From UBA5072 sp041737175 (GTDB lineage: Bacteria; Bacteroidota; Bacteroidia; Bacteroidales; UBA10428): 64,000 bases of DNA. The stretch is from contig JBGSSF010000036.1 of the NCBI GenBank assembly GCA_041737175.1, positions 74,727 through 138,726 on the forward strand. The letters run 5' to 3'. The notes under the pieces are model-generated. The model saw nothing but the letters and a program-made list of their open reading frames with translations, made no database searches and was not told where the DNA came from. Positions within the stretch are counted from its first letter, which is position 1, and each line of letters opens with the position of its first letter. Made by a program: the position numbers and the translations under genes. Positions 63,822-64,000 of this stretch are shown here, in pieces.

Positions 63822-64000
63822 TTACCCAAATTCTTTAATATTAGATACTTGTTCTTTTCATTTATAATTAGACTAAATCTAACTTAACAGGAATAGTGAT
63901 AAGATATCAACAGAATTTTTATATTTGAATAACAGTGTTTAGGGAAAAGAGTAGTTGCAAATTGATAAGTGAAGAAAGCAGTGGCGTTGGATGGCAGTAA

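Overview
The window looks like a chromosomal segment of an anaerobic, glycan-degrading member of the Bacteroidota. The basis is: -7 promoter boxes of the TAnnTTTG type with a TTTG -33 box; secreted and lipoprotein glycoside hydrolases; GntR-type fucose regulation as in Bacteroides; a DUF4248 protein and a Bacteroidota-type tyrosine integrase; and an oxygen-sensitive glycyl radical enzyme. No SusC/SusD pair, CRISPR array or rRNA gene is visible.

Region by region. (1) 1-19.5 kb is an L-fucose/host- or plant-glycan degradation cluster: end of a heparinase II/III-like lyase, beta-mannosidase, a fucosidase-like TIM-barrel enzyme, sugar mutarotase, GH95 alpha-L-fucosidase, fuculokinase-like FGGY kinase, then on the minus strand fucR-like regulator, fucI, GH29 fucosidase, a DUF6786-like lipoprotein and a GH2 lipoprotein. 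A cluster of REP-like palindromes sits at 10.2-10.9 kb. (2) 19.5-31 kb: a secreted Tyr-rich protein, a GH20 hexosaminidase, and a six-gene minus-strand operon for amino-sugar use (HAD phosphatase, signal-peptide-bearing NagA-like deacetylase, MFS transporter, NagB, endo/exonuclease/phosphatase, FtsX-type permease). (3) 31-37.7 kb: a Gfo/Idh/MocA oxidoreductase, HEAT-DUF1080 protein and GH127-like enzyme form a tight operon that fits the oxidative 3-keto-glycoside route; it is flanked by two paralogous small secreted proteins, each with a strong Shine-Dalgarno and a terminator. (4) 38-40.6 kb: fucP and a GH105 hydrolase. (5) 40.7-45.3 kb is an AT-rich accessory island: ion channel, DedA, 5'-truncated TerC, a broken gene, an IS remnant, a DUF6624-like protein and a hypothetical, the last two bracketed by a pair of ~90-bp direct repeats. 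(6) 45.3-49.8 kb: methyltransferase, PAS histidine kinase, GH2 beta-galactosidase. (7) 49.8-54.9 kb: a four-gene operon of GRE activase, YbiW-type glycyl radical enzyme, ROK sugar kinase and DeoR regulator, with a near-perfect Bacteroidota promoter and two operator-like palindromes. This is the best candidate for a little-described system (anhydro-sugar fermentation). (8) 55-61.7 kb: glycogen phosphorylase, Tat-exported Fe-S aldo/keto reductase, a GNAT fusion, a permease. (9) 61.8-64 kb: tRNA-Ser(CGA) followed by an integrase and DUF4248 gene, the left end of an integrated element that runs off the window.

How it fits together: exported hydrolases free fucose, mannose, galactose, GlcNAc and possibly arabinose. 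Fucose enters by FucP and is processed by mutarotase, FucI and kinase; the aldolase FucA is not in the window. GlcNAc goes through NagA/NagB. The GRE operon would ferment a phosphorylated anhydro-sugar.
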